A DNA stretch of 64,000 bases from Butyrivibrio hungatei DSM 14810. Its GTDB lineage: Bacteria; Bacillota; Clostridia; Lachnospirales; Lachnospiraceae. Where the stretch lies: contig NZ_FRDH01000013.1 of assembly GCF_900143205.1 (NCBI RefSeq), forward strand, positions 39,086-103,085, given 5' to 3'. The notes beneath the pieces are model-generated. The model searched no databases, was not told where the DNA came from, and saw nothing but the letters and a program-made list of their open reading frames with translations. Positions 1-7,705 of the stretch are shown piece after piece. The position numbers were made by a program, and so were the translations under genes. Every line of letters begins with the position of its first letter. The first letter of the stretch is position 1.

Positions 1-1618
1 TTGTCAGAGAATTCCCTTCGCCAGGATTTCTTGCTCCAGCCATTCTCATGAAGCTTCCAGCTGTTAACTTAGCTGTAGTTCCTGGAGGAGTGATATCTTC
101 CTTCTTGATCTCATCATAGCTGTACTGTCCATCAGAAGCTTCACCGATAGGAGTCTTCGTACTCTCAACCCACTCAACTGTATCCTTAAGCTGAGACTCA
201 ACCTCTGTCTTAACCTGAGTATCTTCCTTCGCAGCGTTGACCTGAGATTCCTTCTTAACCTCGTTGCTGACATCGACTGCCTTCATCTCAACTGTGTCTT
301 TTACAGTAATTGTCTTACTTGAAGAATCAAGTGTGTATGTTGAATACTCATCAGAAAGAGCCATTGGAGTAACTGTGTACTTGCCGGCCTTGATATCCTT
401 CTTATAGATGATTCCGTCCTTATCGTGATCATCATAAGTTACAGTGCTTCCGTCCGGGCACTTTACAGAAACTTCGAAATGAACATTTCCAACAAGCTTC
501 TTGGTCTCTGAGTTGATGAACTTGATCTTAATGTCGCTCTTAATAGAAGTAAGAGTCATCTGAACTGTTACGCCCTTAGCGTCATCAGCGATCTCTTCCT
601 CTTCTTCCTCTTCTTCGATCATCTGAGCTGTCATAGACTTAGCCTTCTCAGCGTCAGCCATAGCAAGAAGTCCGCTCTCGCCTACAACTTCTACCTCGCC
701 AAGAGTTGTTCCTACATCTGCAAAAGAGCTGATCTGCTCATTCTTGGTACTGGCTGCCTTGTAGAATATGCCAGTAGCAACTGCACCAGCAATAAGGAAA
801 AGAAATACTGCTGCCGCAATTCTTTCAACTGCAGATGTATTCTTGATTTTTTCTAAAGCACCAGCAAAAAAGATTGCTGCGCCAGATTCTCTGTGGCCTC
901 TGGAACGATCTCTTCTGCTGCCTCTATCTCTGCGATTTCTTTCGCCACGGTCTCTATCTCTACGTCCTCTTACTGGAGCGTAATCATCATCCTCATCATC
1001 GTCATAACGGTCATAGTCGTCTTCGTAGCGATCATCGTAGTCACGGTCATACTCGTCATCATAACGATCATCTCTGTAATCGCGGTCATACTCATCATCA
1101 TAACGATCATCATCGTCATAATCACGGTCATCTCTATCGTAGTCGTCTTCGTCGTAATGATCATCATCGCCGTCGTAGTCTTCCTCATCCTCGTAGTACT
1201 CGTCTTCATACTCACGGTCGTACTCATCGTCAGGAATTCCGTTATACTCGCGGTCATCTACATCATCTTCGTAACGATCTTCTTCCTCTTCGTCTTCGTA
1301 ACGATCCTCTTCTTTGTCATAATCGTCATCTTCGTAGTCGTCGCGCTCTACATCATCATAGTCTTCATCCTCGTAGTCGCGATCATCCCTGCGATCATAA
1401 TCGTCGTAGTCATCTTCATACTCGCGATCATCATCTCTGTCATAATCGTCATCTTCATAGTCACGATCATCATAATCATCATCGTACTCAGGATCGTAAT
1501 CTTCGTAATCATCCTCGTACTGATCATACTGCTCGTCAAAATCAATTCTCTCGTCGTGTCTCTTGGTACGTGATTTCTTACCAAAAAGGCCTAAACCCTT
1601 TTTTGTACTTCTTTTCAT
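1..1618 (-). CDS. Single-pass membrane protein with a giant Asp/Tyr/Glu/Arg-rich tail (3' end outside window)
   Basis: The frame opens at an ATG at 1618 and stays open to the window edge, so at least 539 residues are present and the C-terminus is missing. Residues ~12-215 are almost only Asp, Tyr, Glu and Arg in loose repeats such as DDEYDRDY and YEDD. Residues ~216-245 are Arg-rich. One hydrophobic segment lies at ~260-282. The rest is predicted outside the membrane, carries a run of eight Glu and a beta-rich stretch (NVHFEVSVKCPDG, AGKYTVTPMAL) that recalls prealbumin-like surface domains. I do not recognise the family. The tail should be disordered and cytoplasmic if the Arg-rich stretch follows the positive-inside rule. 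A promoter with its own operator-like palindrome lies just upstream, so it is probably a separate transcription unit. The antisense frame looks open only because of the repeated codons. Confidence 0.85.
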   Translation of the reverse strand, partial: MKRSTKKGLGLFGKKSRTKRHDERIDFDEQYDQYEDDYEDYDPEYDDDYDDRDYEDDDYDRDDDREYEDDYDDYDRRDDRDYEDEDYDDVERDDYEDDDYDKEEDRYEDEEEEDRYEDDVDDREYNGIPDDEYDREYEDEYYEDEEDYDGDDDHYDEDDYDRDDRDYDDDDRYDDEYDRDYRDDRYDDEYDRDYDDRYEDDYDRYDDDEDDDYAPVRGRRDRDRGERNRRDRGSRRDRSRGHRESGAAIFFAGALEKIKNTSAVERIAAAVFLFLIAGAVATGIFYKAASTKNEQISSFADVGTTLGEVEVVGESGLLAMADAEKAKSMTAQMIEEEEEEEEIADDAKGVTVQMTLTSIKSDIKIKFINSETKKLVGNVHFEVSVKCPDGSTVTYDDHDKDGIIYKKDIKAGKYTVTPMALSDEYSTYTLDSSSKTITVKDTVEMKAVDVSNEVKKESQVNAAKEDTQVKTEVESQLKDTVEWVESTKTPIGEASDGQYSYDEIKKEDITPPGTTAKLTAGSFMRMAGARNPGEGNSLT

Positions 1619-1667
1619 ACTTTACTCCCAAAAATAAAAAAACTTAAAACTCTCTAACTAATATATC

Positions 1668-1705
1668 CAGATGTAGTCATTCCCCAAAACGTCACACTAC
1701 ATCTG
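1668..1705 (-). other. Inverted repeat in the leader of the Asp/Tyr-rich protein gene
   Basis: CAGATGTAGT at 1668-1677 and ACTACATCTG at 1696-1705 are perfect 10-bp arms around an 18-nt loop. They lie between the predicted promoter and the ATG at 1618, so a transcript would begin with this hairpin. There is no following T-run, so a simple terminator is unlikely; an operator or leader stem-loop is possible. Confidence 0.5.
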
Positions 1706-1711
1706 AGGTAC

Positions 1712-1740
1712 ATTTTACCATCATTGTCAACAATGGGCAA
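1712..1740 (-). promoter_or_regulatory. Sigma-A-type promoter with embedded palindrome
   Basis: Read on the minus strand there is TTGCCC, a 17-bp spacer, then TAAAAT preceded by TGG (extended -10). The spacer contains an inverted repeat, CATTGT-TG-ACAATG (1722-1735), placed where a repressor would block RNA polymerase. It points at the gene starting at 1618. Confidence 0.55.
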
Positions 1741-1743
1741 AAA

Positions 1744-3249
1744 TCAAGGCATCAATACCGTCGTGGTATGTAGATTGAACAGGTGCGCGGCGCTCACATT
1801 AGTGAACCACTCTGAATCTGATCCTATGCCTAGTCCTGGAAGAGACTCACACTCCACATCCCAAGGGATATAGATGATGCAATCAGTGCCCTCTTCTGCA
1901 AGTTCAAAGGTTGTAAGCTCATACTCTCTGATGCGATACACCTCTGTAAACCTTCCGTTCTTAAAATCCCTGAATGTTCTTGCTGTGAAGCTATCCTTTA
2001 CGATGACGTGAGCAGAAGGTAAAACAAGCGCAAGTAAAAGTGCCAGCGCTGTCAAAGCACCAAGCGCGTATTTTACAACATGATCTGCATCTACTTTTCC
2101 ACCAATGCTTACTTTTCCGGTGAGCTTATCCACAACTGTCTCACCAAACCACTGACTTATGCACAGTCCCAGGAAAATAAATGTGAATCGTGCGATAATG
2201 TCGTACATTCCTGTTACGTGGGTACTAAGCTCATTGGTATGATATCCGTAAGCTGCCGGGAACACAGTAAAATACTGTATCAGCAATACTCCGACAAATA
2301 TGATCCCCATCATGCCGTTTGTGATGCCACTTTCCTTAACTCTTACCTTGTAAATAACACCGATCAGGATAACCGCCAAAATAACAACAATAAAGATCGG
2401 ATCAAACACGTTCTTCATCTCGCTGAAATAGAAAGTAAATGCATCTCTTATGGCGTCAAACACTGTTGTGTGGCCTTCCTTCAGATCTGCACTGGCTCTC
2501 TGATAATTTCCAGGTGCAGCAACGTTCACAAGGGCACCGATCATGGCAAATACAAAAGGTATCAGGAGTTTCTTTTTCGCTTTTACCCTGTCAAAAGAAA
2601 CAATGACAACAGCCAGCAAAAATGAACAGGTTGGTGAAGTGATAACAAGTGATCCGCCGCTTCCAAGAAATGCAAAGATAGCAGATAAAACAAGGAAAAG
2701 ATTCACCTTCCTGTTATCAGTTTCCTGAACTGAAAGAACGCTGAAATATAATGCAAACAGAGAAAAGGTGAACATCAAAGTATAGCCAACAACTGCTGTG
2801 TACCAGTAAAAGAGCTTGGTGTCATGGACAGAACCTGTCATTGTAAAGGTACTGAGCATAGCTGCTGCCATGGCACAATAGCTCACAGTCTTATTTTTCC
2901 TGGAAAGAACTGAGAACACAAGCCATGTAGCCCAGATAAAAAGAACCATGTAGCCAATGATCGCAATGTGAAATCCCGGAAGGCCAAATCTTGAGTAAGG
3001 CCTTATGAAATGATCAAGGAACATCGCTGTATAGCAGCCCTGCTGCATCTTGTAGATAACTGTCACCTTGTAAAGTGAGCCAATAAGTGATGAGCCAAAC
3101 TCCGCCGCTCCGGCAGATCCGCCTGATTCATAGGAAAAATCATCCTCACTTGGATATGTAAACGCTGTTCCTATAAGCGGAGACGCAAGGGCCCCGATCA
3201 TTACAAGGATCAGCACAATATTCAGTAATTTGGTTACTGTCTTATTCAT
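1744..3249 (-). CDS. Polytopic membrane protein, DUF6056-like
   Basis: A 501-residue protein with roughly ten or more hydrophobic segments. Near the N-terminus it has YPSEDDFSYESGG, and later FYWYTAVVGYTLMFTF; the same two landmarks ((F/Y)P-x-x-DDFS, and WY followed by an aromatic-rich segment) recur in the proteins at 34185-35789 and 43494-45029, so these are paralogs. The first loop carrying paired Asp and the soluble C-terminal part resemble GT-C type lipid-linked sugar transferases, but the family has no established function that I know of. ATG at 3249 has AGAGG eight bases upstream. It follows another GT-C-like gene closely and is the last gene of its operon before the promoter at 1712-1740. 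Confidence 0.7.
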   Translation of the reverse strand: MNKTVTKLLNIVLILVMIGALASPLIGTAFTYPSEDDFSYESGGSAGAAEFGSSLIGSLYKVTVIYKMQQGCYTAMFLDHFIRPYSRFGLPGFHIAIIGYMVLFIWATWLVFSVLSRKNKTVSYCAMAAAMLSTFTMTGSVHDTKLFYWYTAVVGYTLMFTFSLFALYFSVLSVQETDNRKVNLFLVLSAIFAFLGSGGSLVITSPTCSFLLAVVIVSFDRVKAKKKLLIPFVFAMIGALVNVAAPGNYQRASADLKEGHTTVFDAIRDAFTFYFSEMKNVFDPIFIVVILAVILIGVIYKVRVKESGITNGMMGIIFVGVLLIQYFTVFPAAYGYHTNELSTHVTGMYDIIARFTFIFLGLCISQWFGETVVDKLTGKVSIGGKVDADHVVKYALGALTALALLLALVLPSAHVIVKDSFTARTFRDFKNGRFTEVYRIREYELTTFELAEEGTDCIIYIPWDVECESLPGLGIGSDSEWFTNVSAAHLFNLHTTTVLMP

Positions 3250-3282
3250 TCATCTTTCCTCTCATTGCGTGTTAATACCTGC

Positions 3283-4806
3283 TCATTCCCACACTGTGTA
3301 GTCATGATCAAGTACATATATGGTATAAACGCCAACCTGCGCTGTTTCAAGCACCTCTGGTTCTACTCTGTCCATGAACTCATTAAAGTCCTGAGCAAGA
3401 TAATCCGTCACCACATAGCAGGTAGGTCCTTCTTCTGATTTAACAGGAGGATACCAGGTGACATCAGTAAGCCACTTGCAGCCGTTCATGTCCTTCATGT
3501 TGTTGACTGCTCTGACTTTAGCTGTATTGTTACCCATAACGGTTATACAGTTTGCGTGGTCAAAAGAGCTGTAGCCATACTCGTAGCCTTTTTCATTCAT
3601 CCAGGCTGCGACCTTATATACATCAAGATGCTCAGAATCATCATGTACCACAAGCTCATTATTAAATACCGTTGTCTGCAAGATTCCAAAGATCGCAATA
3701 AATACCACAAAGGCTTTGATGCTCTTATTCTTCACGTTCATGATAAAAAGAGCATTTCCAACTGCGATAGTAAATAGGAGCATTAGGAAATATCTGCCTG
3801 CAACTTCAACTGTAGTAAATGTTGTAAGAAGAAGGCTCACAACAAATCCTGCCGGGAAAAGAAGTACTGAAAATCTTACACTGTCCTCTTTTTCCCTTCC
3901 AAAGAGTTTGCCTAGAGCCATCAAATATCCAATAATAGCAGCAATTATGATAACAACTCTAAGAGTCCCGTAATTATCAAGAGCTACCATATCAACTATG
4001 CTGGGCCATACCTCTTCTCTGAATTTAGGAAGGGCGTTTCTGATATTCCTGCTGGCGCCAATGTTGTTTGATGATGTGAGCTTGGATGCAATGATAGACA
4101 CTGCAGTCATCAGCACCACCCATGCAAAGATGTGCTTTCTGTCAAGCTTCCTGGTCTGGATCCTGAAGATAACTCTTTTAACAATTTCAAGTCCCAAGAG
4201 CGGGAAATATATAAAGAGGCATCCGTGCATGCCCTGAAGGCCGTTCACTACCGCAACCAGCATGGACAAGGTAAATACCCAGAGCTCCACTTTCTGTTTG
4301 CGAACTGCCCTGTTATAGAGCATCAGGATCATAAAAAGCGTAATAATGTGGCTTACGTAGTAGGATGCATAGACAAAGATCATCCTCTGCCATTCATCAG
4401 ATGGCTTGGTAAACGCAAGGACCAGCAGGATGGATGAAAGAGCTGCAAGAACAGGAAAGCCCGTCTGCTTGCAGTAAAGTCCCATAACCACCAACATGAT
4501 CACCATCATAACCGTACAGGAAATGCCCATTGCAAGATTTGCATCCATCCCCACAAGAGGATAGATAAAGGCTGCAAGGTTAGGCGTGGATATGAGTCTG
4601 ATGGCTGTGGATGCGTACCAGGAATCTGGCTGAATGAAATTATTCTCATAAAGCACTGTAGCCAGCAATGTTTCTGATGCGATATCAGACTCCATCCTGG
4701 CTGTGTAGTGGCTTATATTGGCATTTGCAAAGACAAACACCAGCGATACTATTGAAGCTGCAAGTAGCACCGCCGCTATATATTCGGTCAACCTATCTTT
4801 TTTCAT
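3283..4806 (-). CDS. GT-C-like polytopic membrane protein
   Basis: A 507-residue protein with about eleven predicted membrane segments and a C-terminal soluble part of ~100 residues. The first external loop contains acidic residues in TARMESDIASETLL, the usual place of the catalytic Asp/Glu in GT-C glycosyltransferases that use polyprenyl-phosphate sugars. It sits between the SMR flippase pair (4810-5534) and a DUF6056-like gene, which fits the known three-part layout of GT2, flippase and GT-C for adding side sugars outside the membrane. I cannot name the sugar. The start at 4806 leaves only a weak ribosome binding site and relies on coupling to the gene ending at 4810. Confidence 0.6.
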   Translation of the reverse strand: MKKDRLTEYIAAVLLAASIVSLVFVFANANISHYTARMESDIASETLLATVLYENNFIQPDSWYASTAIRLISTPNLAAFIYPLVGMDANLAMGISCTVMMVIMLVVMGLYCKQTGFPVLAALSSILLVLAFTKPSDEWQRMIFVYASYYVSHIITLFMILMLYNRAVRKQKVELWVFTLSMLVAVVNGLQGMHGCLFIYFPLLGLEIVKRVIFRIQTRKLDRKHIFAWVVLMTAVSIIASKLTSSNNIGASRNIRNALPKFREEVWPSIVDMVALDNYGTLRVVIIIAAIIGYLMALGKLFGREKEDSVRFSVLLFPAGFVVSLLLTTFTTVEVAGRYFLMLLFTIAVGNALFIMNVKNKSIKAFVVFIAIFGILQTTVFNNELVVHDDSEHLDVYKVAAWMNEKGYEYGYSSFDHANCITVMGNNTAKVRAVNNMKDMNGCKWLTDVTWYPPVKSEEGPTCYVVTDYLAQDFNEFMDRVEPEVLETAQVGVYTIYVLDHDYTVWE

Positions 4807-4809
4807 AAT

Positions 4810-5154
4810 TTATCCCAATGCGTAGAATACAACTATACCTGAAAGAATCAGCACCATTCCTATAAATTTGCGAAGAGTAAACTTCTCCTTGAAGAAAACT
4901 CTGGACATGAACATTACGATAATGTATCCAATCGGTTCCATTACTACTACGCCCATGTATCCAAGGCCGTCATAGCAAAAGATCGAGATAGCCATTGATA
5001 CTACAAGGAGGCAGTATCCACCGATAACAAGTGCATTTAAGTACTCTCTGATAAAGTTAGGGTACTTCTTGGTTGCGCTGAGCTTAAGGAGCATCTGTGA
5101 TGATGATGCGATGATCTCAGCAAGGATCATCAGAAGGAAGTAAATATTGATCAT
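4810..5154 (-). CDS. SMR/EamA-type small membrane transporter, subunit B of a pair
   Basis: A 114-residue protein with four predicted helices and no soluble domain. Size and pattern (QMLLKLSATKKYP near the N-terminus, GMVLILSGIVVFYALG at the end) match small multidrug resistance-like proteins such as the ArnE/ArnF undecaprenyl-phosphate-sugar flippase halves. It overlaps the upstream partner gene by four bases (ATGA), typical of obligate heterodimers. Next to a GT-C-like gene, the most likely role is flipping a lipid-linked sugar to the outer face of the membrane; drug export is less likely here. Confidence 0.7.
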   Translation of the reverse strand: MINIYFLLMILAEIIASSSQMLLKLSATKKYPNFIREYLNALVIGGYCLLVVSMAISIFCYDGLGYMGVVVMEPIGYIIVMFMSRVFFKEKFTLRKFIGMVLILSGIVVFYALG

Positions 5155-5534
5155 TTCTCTTCCTCCTTCTCAGGCTCTTTTTCTGCAATAGCACCAGAAT
5201 TCATAACGATAACTCCGGCTACTACTAGGAGTACGCCCACAACCTTAAATGGTGTTATGCCCTGGCTGAAAATAAGGAAATTCCAGAGCATAGACCACAT
5301 GAGGGTCAGAGCTTTGTTGGCGTAAGCAACTGAAAGCTGGAATTTCTTGATCATCTGCTGCCAAACGATGGCATAAATTCCAAGGATCACGAACTCAAGG
5401 CCAAAAAAGGCGATGTATCCGAAGGATAAAAATTCATGCTTGGAGGCAAGATTTGCCGCAACTGTTGAAAGTGAGTAGATCACAACTGCGCTCTGAAGGA
5501 GCAGTAAGTCTACAACTCGTATCTTCTTTTTCAT
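5151..5534 (-). CDS. SMR/EamA-type small membrane transporter, subunit A of a pair
   Basis: A 127-residue four-helix protein ending in a charged tail (EKEPEKEEEK) that should stay in the cytoplasm. It pairs with the 114-residue protein encoded directly downstream, with an ATGA overlap. SMR family members of this size work as dimers; paired genes in polysaccharide loci are usually flippases for polyprenyl-phosphate sugars, as for ArnE/ArnF. The family call is from helix pattern and context rather than a diagnostic motif. Confidence 0.65.
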   Translation of the reverse strand: MKKKIRVVDLLLLQSAVVIYSLSTVAANLASKHEFLSFGYIAFFGLEFVILGIYAIVWQQMIKKFQLSVAYANKALTLMWSMLWNFLIFSQGITPFKVVGVLLVVAGVIVMNSGAIAEKEPEKEEEK

Positions 5535-5539
5535 TAAAA

Positions 5540-6511
5540 TCAGTTCTCCTCGTTTCCGTTTGAAGGATAGATTGCGCTCACGAAGTGCTCTGCGATGTGG
5601 GCGTTACATTCAGCGTTTACGTGAATGTTATCAAGAAGCCATGTGGAGCTGTTGTCCTCATGGATCGTTCCGTAGTAGTTATCAATAAAGGACACACCGG
5701 TTGCTCCTGATACATCGATCATGAACTGAAGGTATGTTGTGAGCTTGCCGTTTCCAAAATCATATCTGTCGCCGCTTACAAGGCTTCCTGTGCTGTCATA
5801 GGCATAACACATAGGAAAAGACATACATACGATCCTTATGTATGGGTACTTCTCCTGGATCATCTGTATTCCTGACTTGAGGGCTCCGCTAAATGTAACA
5901 GGGTCGCTGTCATTATCTGGATTCATACCAACTCTGAGATTGAGATAATCCTGAGCATTGTAATAGATAACCAGTGTATCAACCTTGCTAAAATCAGTCT
6001 CCTCAAGAGCTTCAGAACTTAAGATGTACTGACTGTCTTCAAAACTTCCAGTCTTATCCTTAAGTGGTGTAAAGTCCTCATTTACGATGCACTTAGCAAC
6101 GTTGTAAAAACTATATGTATCAAGAACGTAATCATCACTATAGTCTGCGTTTTTAAGAGCAACTGTAGAGCCAGGGAAGCCTGCATTTATCACATTTGCT
6201 CCTCCAAGCTTTGAACCAATCTGCTTGACAACACCTGTATCTCCAACGTCATAAGTAATAGCATCATTTCCAAGGAAAAGAATTGTCTCGACACCGTCAT
6301 CCTCATGTCCAGCCTTCTTTTCATCTGGAAGAAGGAATATCTGGTCAAGAACCTCAACCTCGTAGCTCTCTCCTGTAACACCCTCAGTCTTGGCTGTTCC
6401 CATGTTCCATCTGACAAGCTTGTAGATTGAGAATATAAGGACCAGCGCGATCACTGAAATTGCTGTAATATGAACCCATTTAGGTATAGTAAACTTTTCT
6501 TCGTTATCCAT
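5540..6511 (-). CDS. Membrane-anchored SGNH-like protein with an altered nucleophile motif
   Basis: A 323-residue protein with one N-terminal membrane segment (~13-32) and an extracytoplasmic domain. The fold resembles SGNH/GDSL esterases: block I at ~79-85 reads FLGNDAI instead of GDS, so the usual serine is missing, while the C-terminal D-x-x-H is present (LLDNIHVNAE). It follows a DltD/AlgJ-like gene and an MBOAT gene, so it may belong to that O-acylation set. The missing serine suggests either a non-catalytic partner or another chemistry. AAGGCGG lies upstream of the ATG. Confidence 0.6.
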   Translation of the reverse strand: MDNEEKFTIPKWVHITAISVIALVLIFSIYKLVRWNMGTAKTEGVTGESYEVEVLDQIFLLPDEKKAGHEDDGVETILFLGNDAITYDVGDTGVVKQIGSKLGGANVINAGFPGSTVALKNADYSDDYVLDTYSFYNVAKCIVNEDFTPLKDKTGSFEDSQYILSSEALEETDFSKVDTLVIYYNAQDYLNLRVGMNPDNDSDPVTFSGALKSGIQMIQEKYPYIRIVCMSFPMCYAYDSTGSLVSGDRYDFGNGKLTTYLQFMIDVSGATGVSFIDNYYGTIHEDNSSTWLLDNIHVNAECNAHIAEHFVSAIYPSNGNEEN

Positions 6512-6526
6512 AGTTAATTTCCGCCT

Positions 6527-7636
6527 TTACCATTCTTTAGAAAAGAGCTCGTTATAATCGAAGCCATCTATCATCTGGCGCATCTTCGAAAGCTCTTTTG
6601 CCATCTCTTCGGATGAATGAATTTCGTAATTTCCATCCTTAAAGCATTCTACCATAAATCTATTGATTTCGGGCTTATAATGTGAATAGTCCGCATAGTT
6701 ATTGAGGTCTAACGTCTCCTCCATATCCTGGAAATAGAACAGGTGCACATTGTCATAGGGCAGGAGCCTGTCAGCAACGTACTGATACTGCTTTAAGGTA
6801 GCCTCAAAGGTATTCTCCTGCATAACGTTGTGCCAATAGAGAATACTATAAGGTGGGAAAAAGAAATAAAACTCCGTATCAGGATGTGCCTCCACGAAAG
6901 GAAGGATGTTCACCTTGAGATTTTCCTCAGTCTGAGGGATCAGTTCCTCTGCCCCCAGTTCTTTTTCTACCTTCTCAGGTTCTTCATAAGTGTGCATAAC
7001 CCACTGAATGTTGTAATATTCCGGAGTCCACCAGCTAAAGTAGATCTCTGAAAGGTCAGAGCCCTTCCCCTGGACCACAGGACGCATGATGTACTGAAAG
7101 AGCACGTCTTTATTAAGGACATACTTTACATCATTTACAATGTTTGCGTCGTACAGGTACTCAGGAAGCGGATACTTGGTAGTCTCCAGGTCTGCCGTCA
7201 TGGTTGGAATGTCCATGGCAAAAAAGACTTTTTTAACAGGGCTGTTCTGCCTTGCGTAGCTACTTTCATCAAAGACGATAGACAGGATATTGTAGTCATC
7301 CTTTGGATAAGCGCCGCTGTAGCTAAGCTTCACAGTCTCTGTGCCTAGAAGCTCTTTGAAATCATCTGTATCAAAGTTAACTGTCATAGAAGATCCAATA
7401 ATGCAGCCCTCATAGCACATGTTCCTTGCCATGCCCGGATTCTGGCTCAGCTGATTATCCACCACATAAGGAAAGCCTTTAAGAGGCGCGTGATAGTGGA
7501 AAAATGGATCCACGTAAATGATGGTGCCTGCAAACACCACAGCAATTGTGAGCATCCCCGCAACAAACAGTATGAACAGATTTCTATATGTTCTGTTTTT
7601 CTTTTCCATTTTGTTTTCTTTCATCTTTTTATCCAC
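6527..7636 (-). CDS. AlgJ/DltD-like membrane-anchored SGNH protein, partner of the MBOAT at 7706
   Basis: A 369-residue protein with an N-terminal membrane anchor (~19-41) and an outside domain. Block I reads IIGSSMTVNFD (~79-89), the form seen in DltD/AlgJ/AlgX-like partners of MBOAT acyltransferases, and a late block with H (ADYSHYKPEIN) may supply the rest of the active site. It lies directly downstream of an MBOAT gene. Known systems use such pairs to move an acyl group from an MBOAT-bound intermediate onto a surface polymer. The longest frame begins at GTG 7636; ATG at 7624 is an alternative. The start region merges with the 31-bp repeats upstream. Confidence 0.65.
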   Translation of the reverse strand: MDKKMKENKMEKKNRTYRNLFILFVAGMLTIAVVFAGTIIYVDPFFHYHAPLKGFPYVVDNQLSQNPGMARNMCYEGCIIGSSMTVNFDTDDFKELLGTETVKLSYSGAYPKDDYNILSIVFDESSYARQNSPVKKVFFAMDIPTMTADLETTKYPLPEYLYDANIVNDVKYVLNKDVLFQYIMRPVVQGKGSDLSEIYFSWWTPEYYNIQWVMHTYEEPEKVEKELGAEELIPQTEENLKVNILPFVEAHPDTEFYFFFPPYSILYWHNVMQENTFEATLKQYQYVADRLLPYDNVHLFYFQDMEETLDLNNYADYSHYKPEINRFMVECFKDGNYEIHSSEEMAKELSKMRQMIDGFDYNELFSKEW

Positions 7637-7638
7637 AA

Positions 7639-7700
7639 ATCTCTTTGTATCTCAAGCGTTTGTCCACATATCTCTTCGTATCTCAAGTGTTTGTCCACAT
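7639..7700. repeat. Two tandem copies of a 31-bp repeat
   Basis: Units 7639-7669 and 7670-7700 differ at two positions, and a third partial copy runs into the start of the gene at 7636. On the minus strand each unit ends with AAGAGAT followed by ATG or TTG, so every copy carries a ribosome-binding-site-like stretch and a start codon next to the following copy. The repeat fills the gap between the MBOAT stop and the SGNH gene start. Confidence 0.85.
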
Positions 7701-7705
7701 ATCCA

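Noticed and set aside
893..1573. A 226-residue plus-strand frame very rich in Ile, Val and Phe, and a His/Arg-rich one at 874-1647
   Set aside because: They are antisense shadows of the Asp/Tyr/Arg repeat codons of the minus-strand gene; no ribosome binding site and no natural composition.
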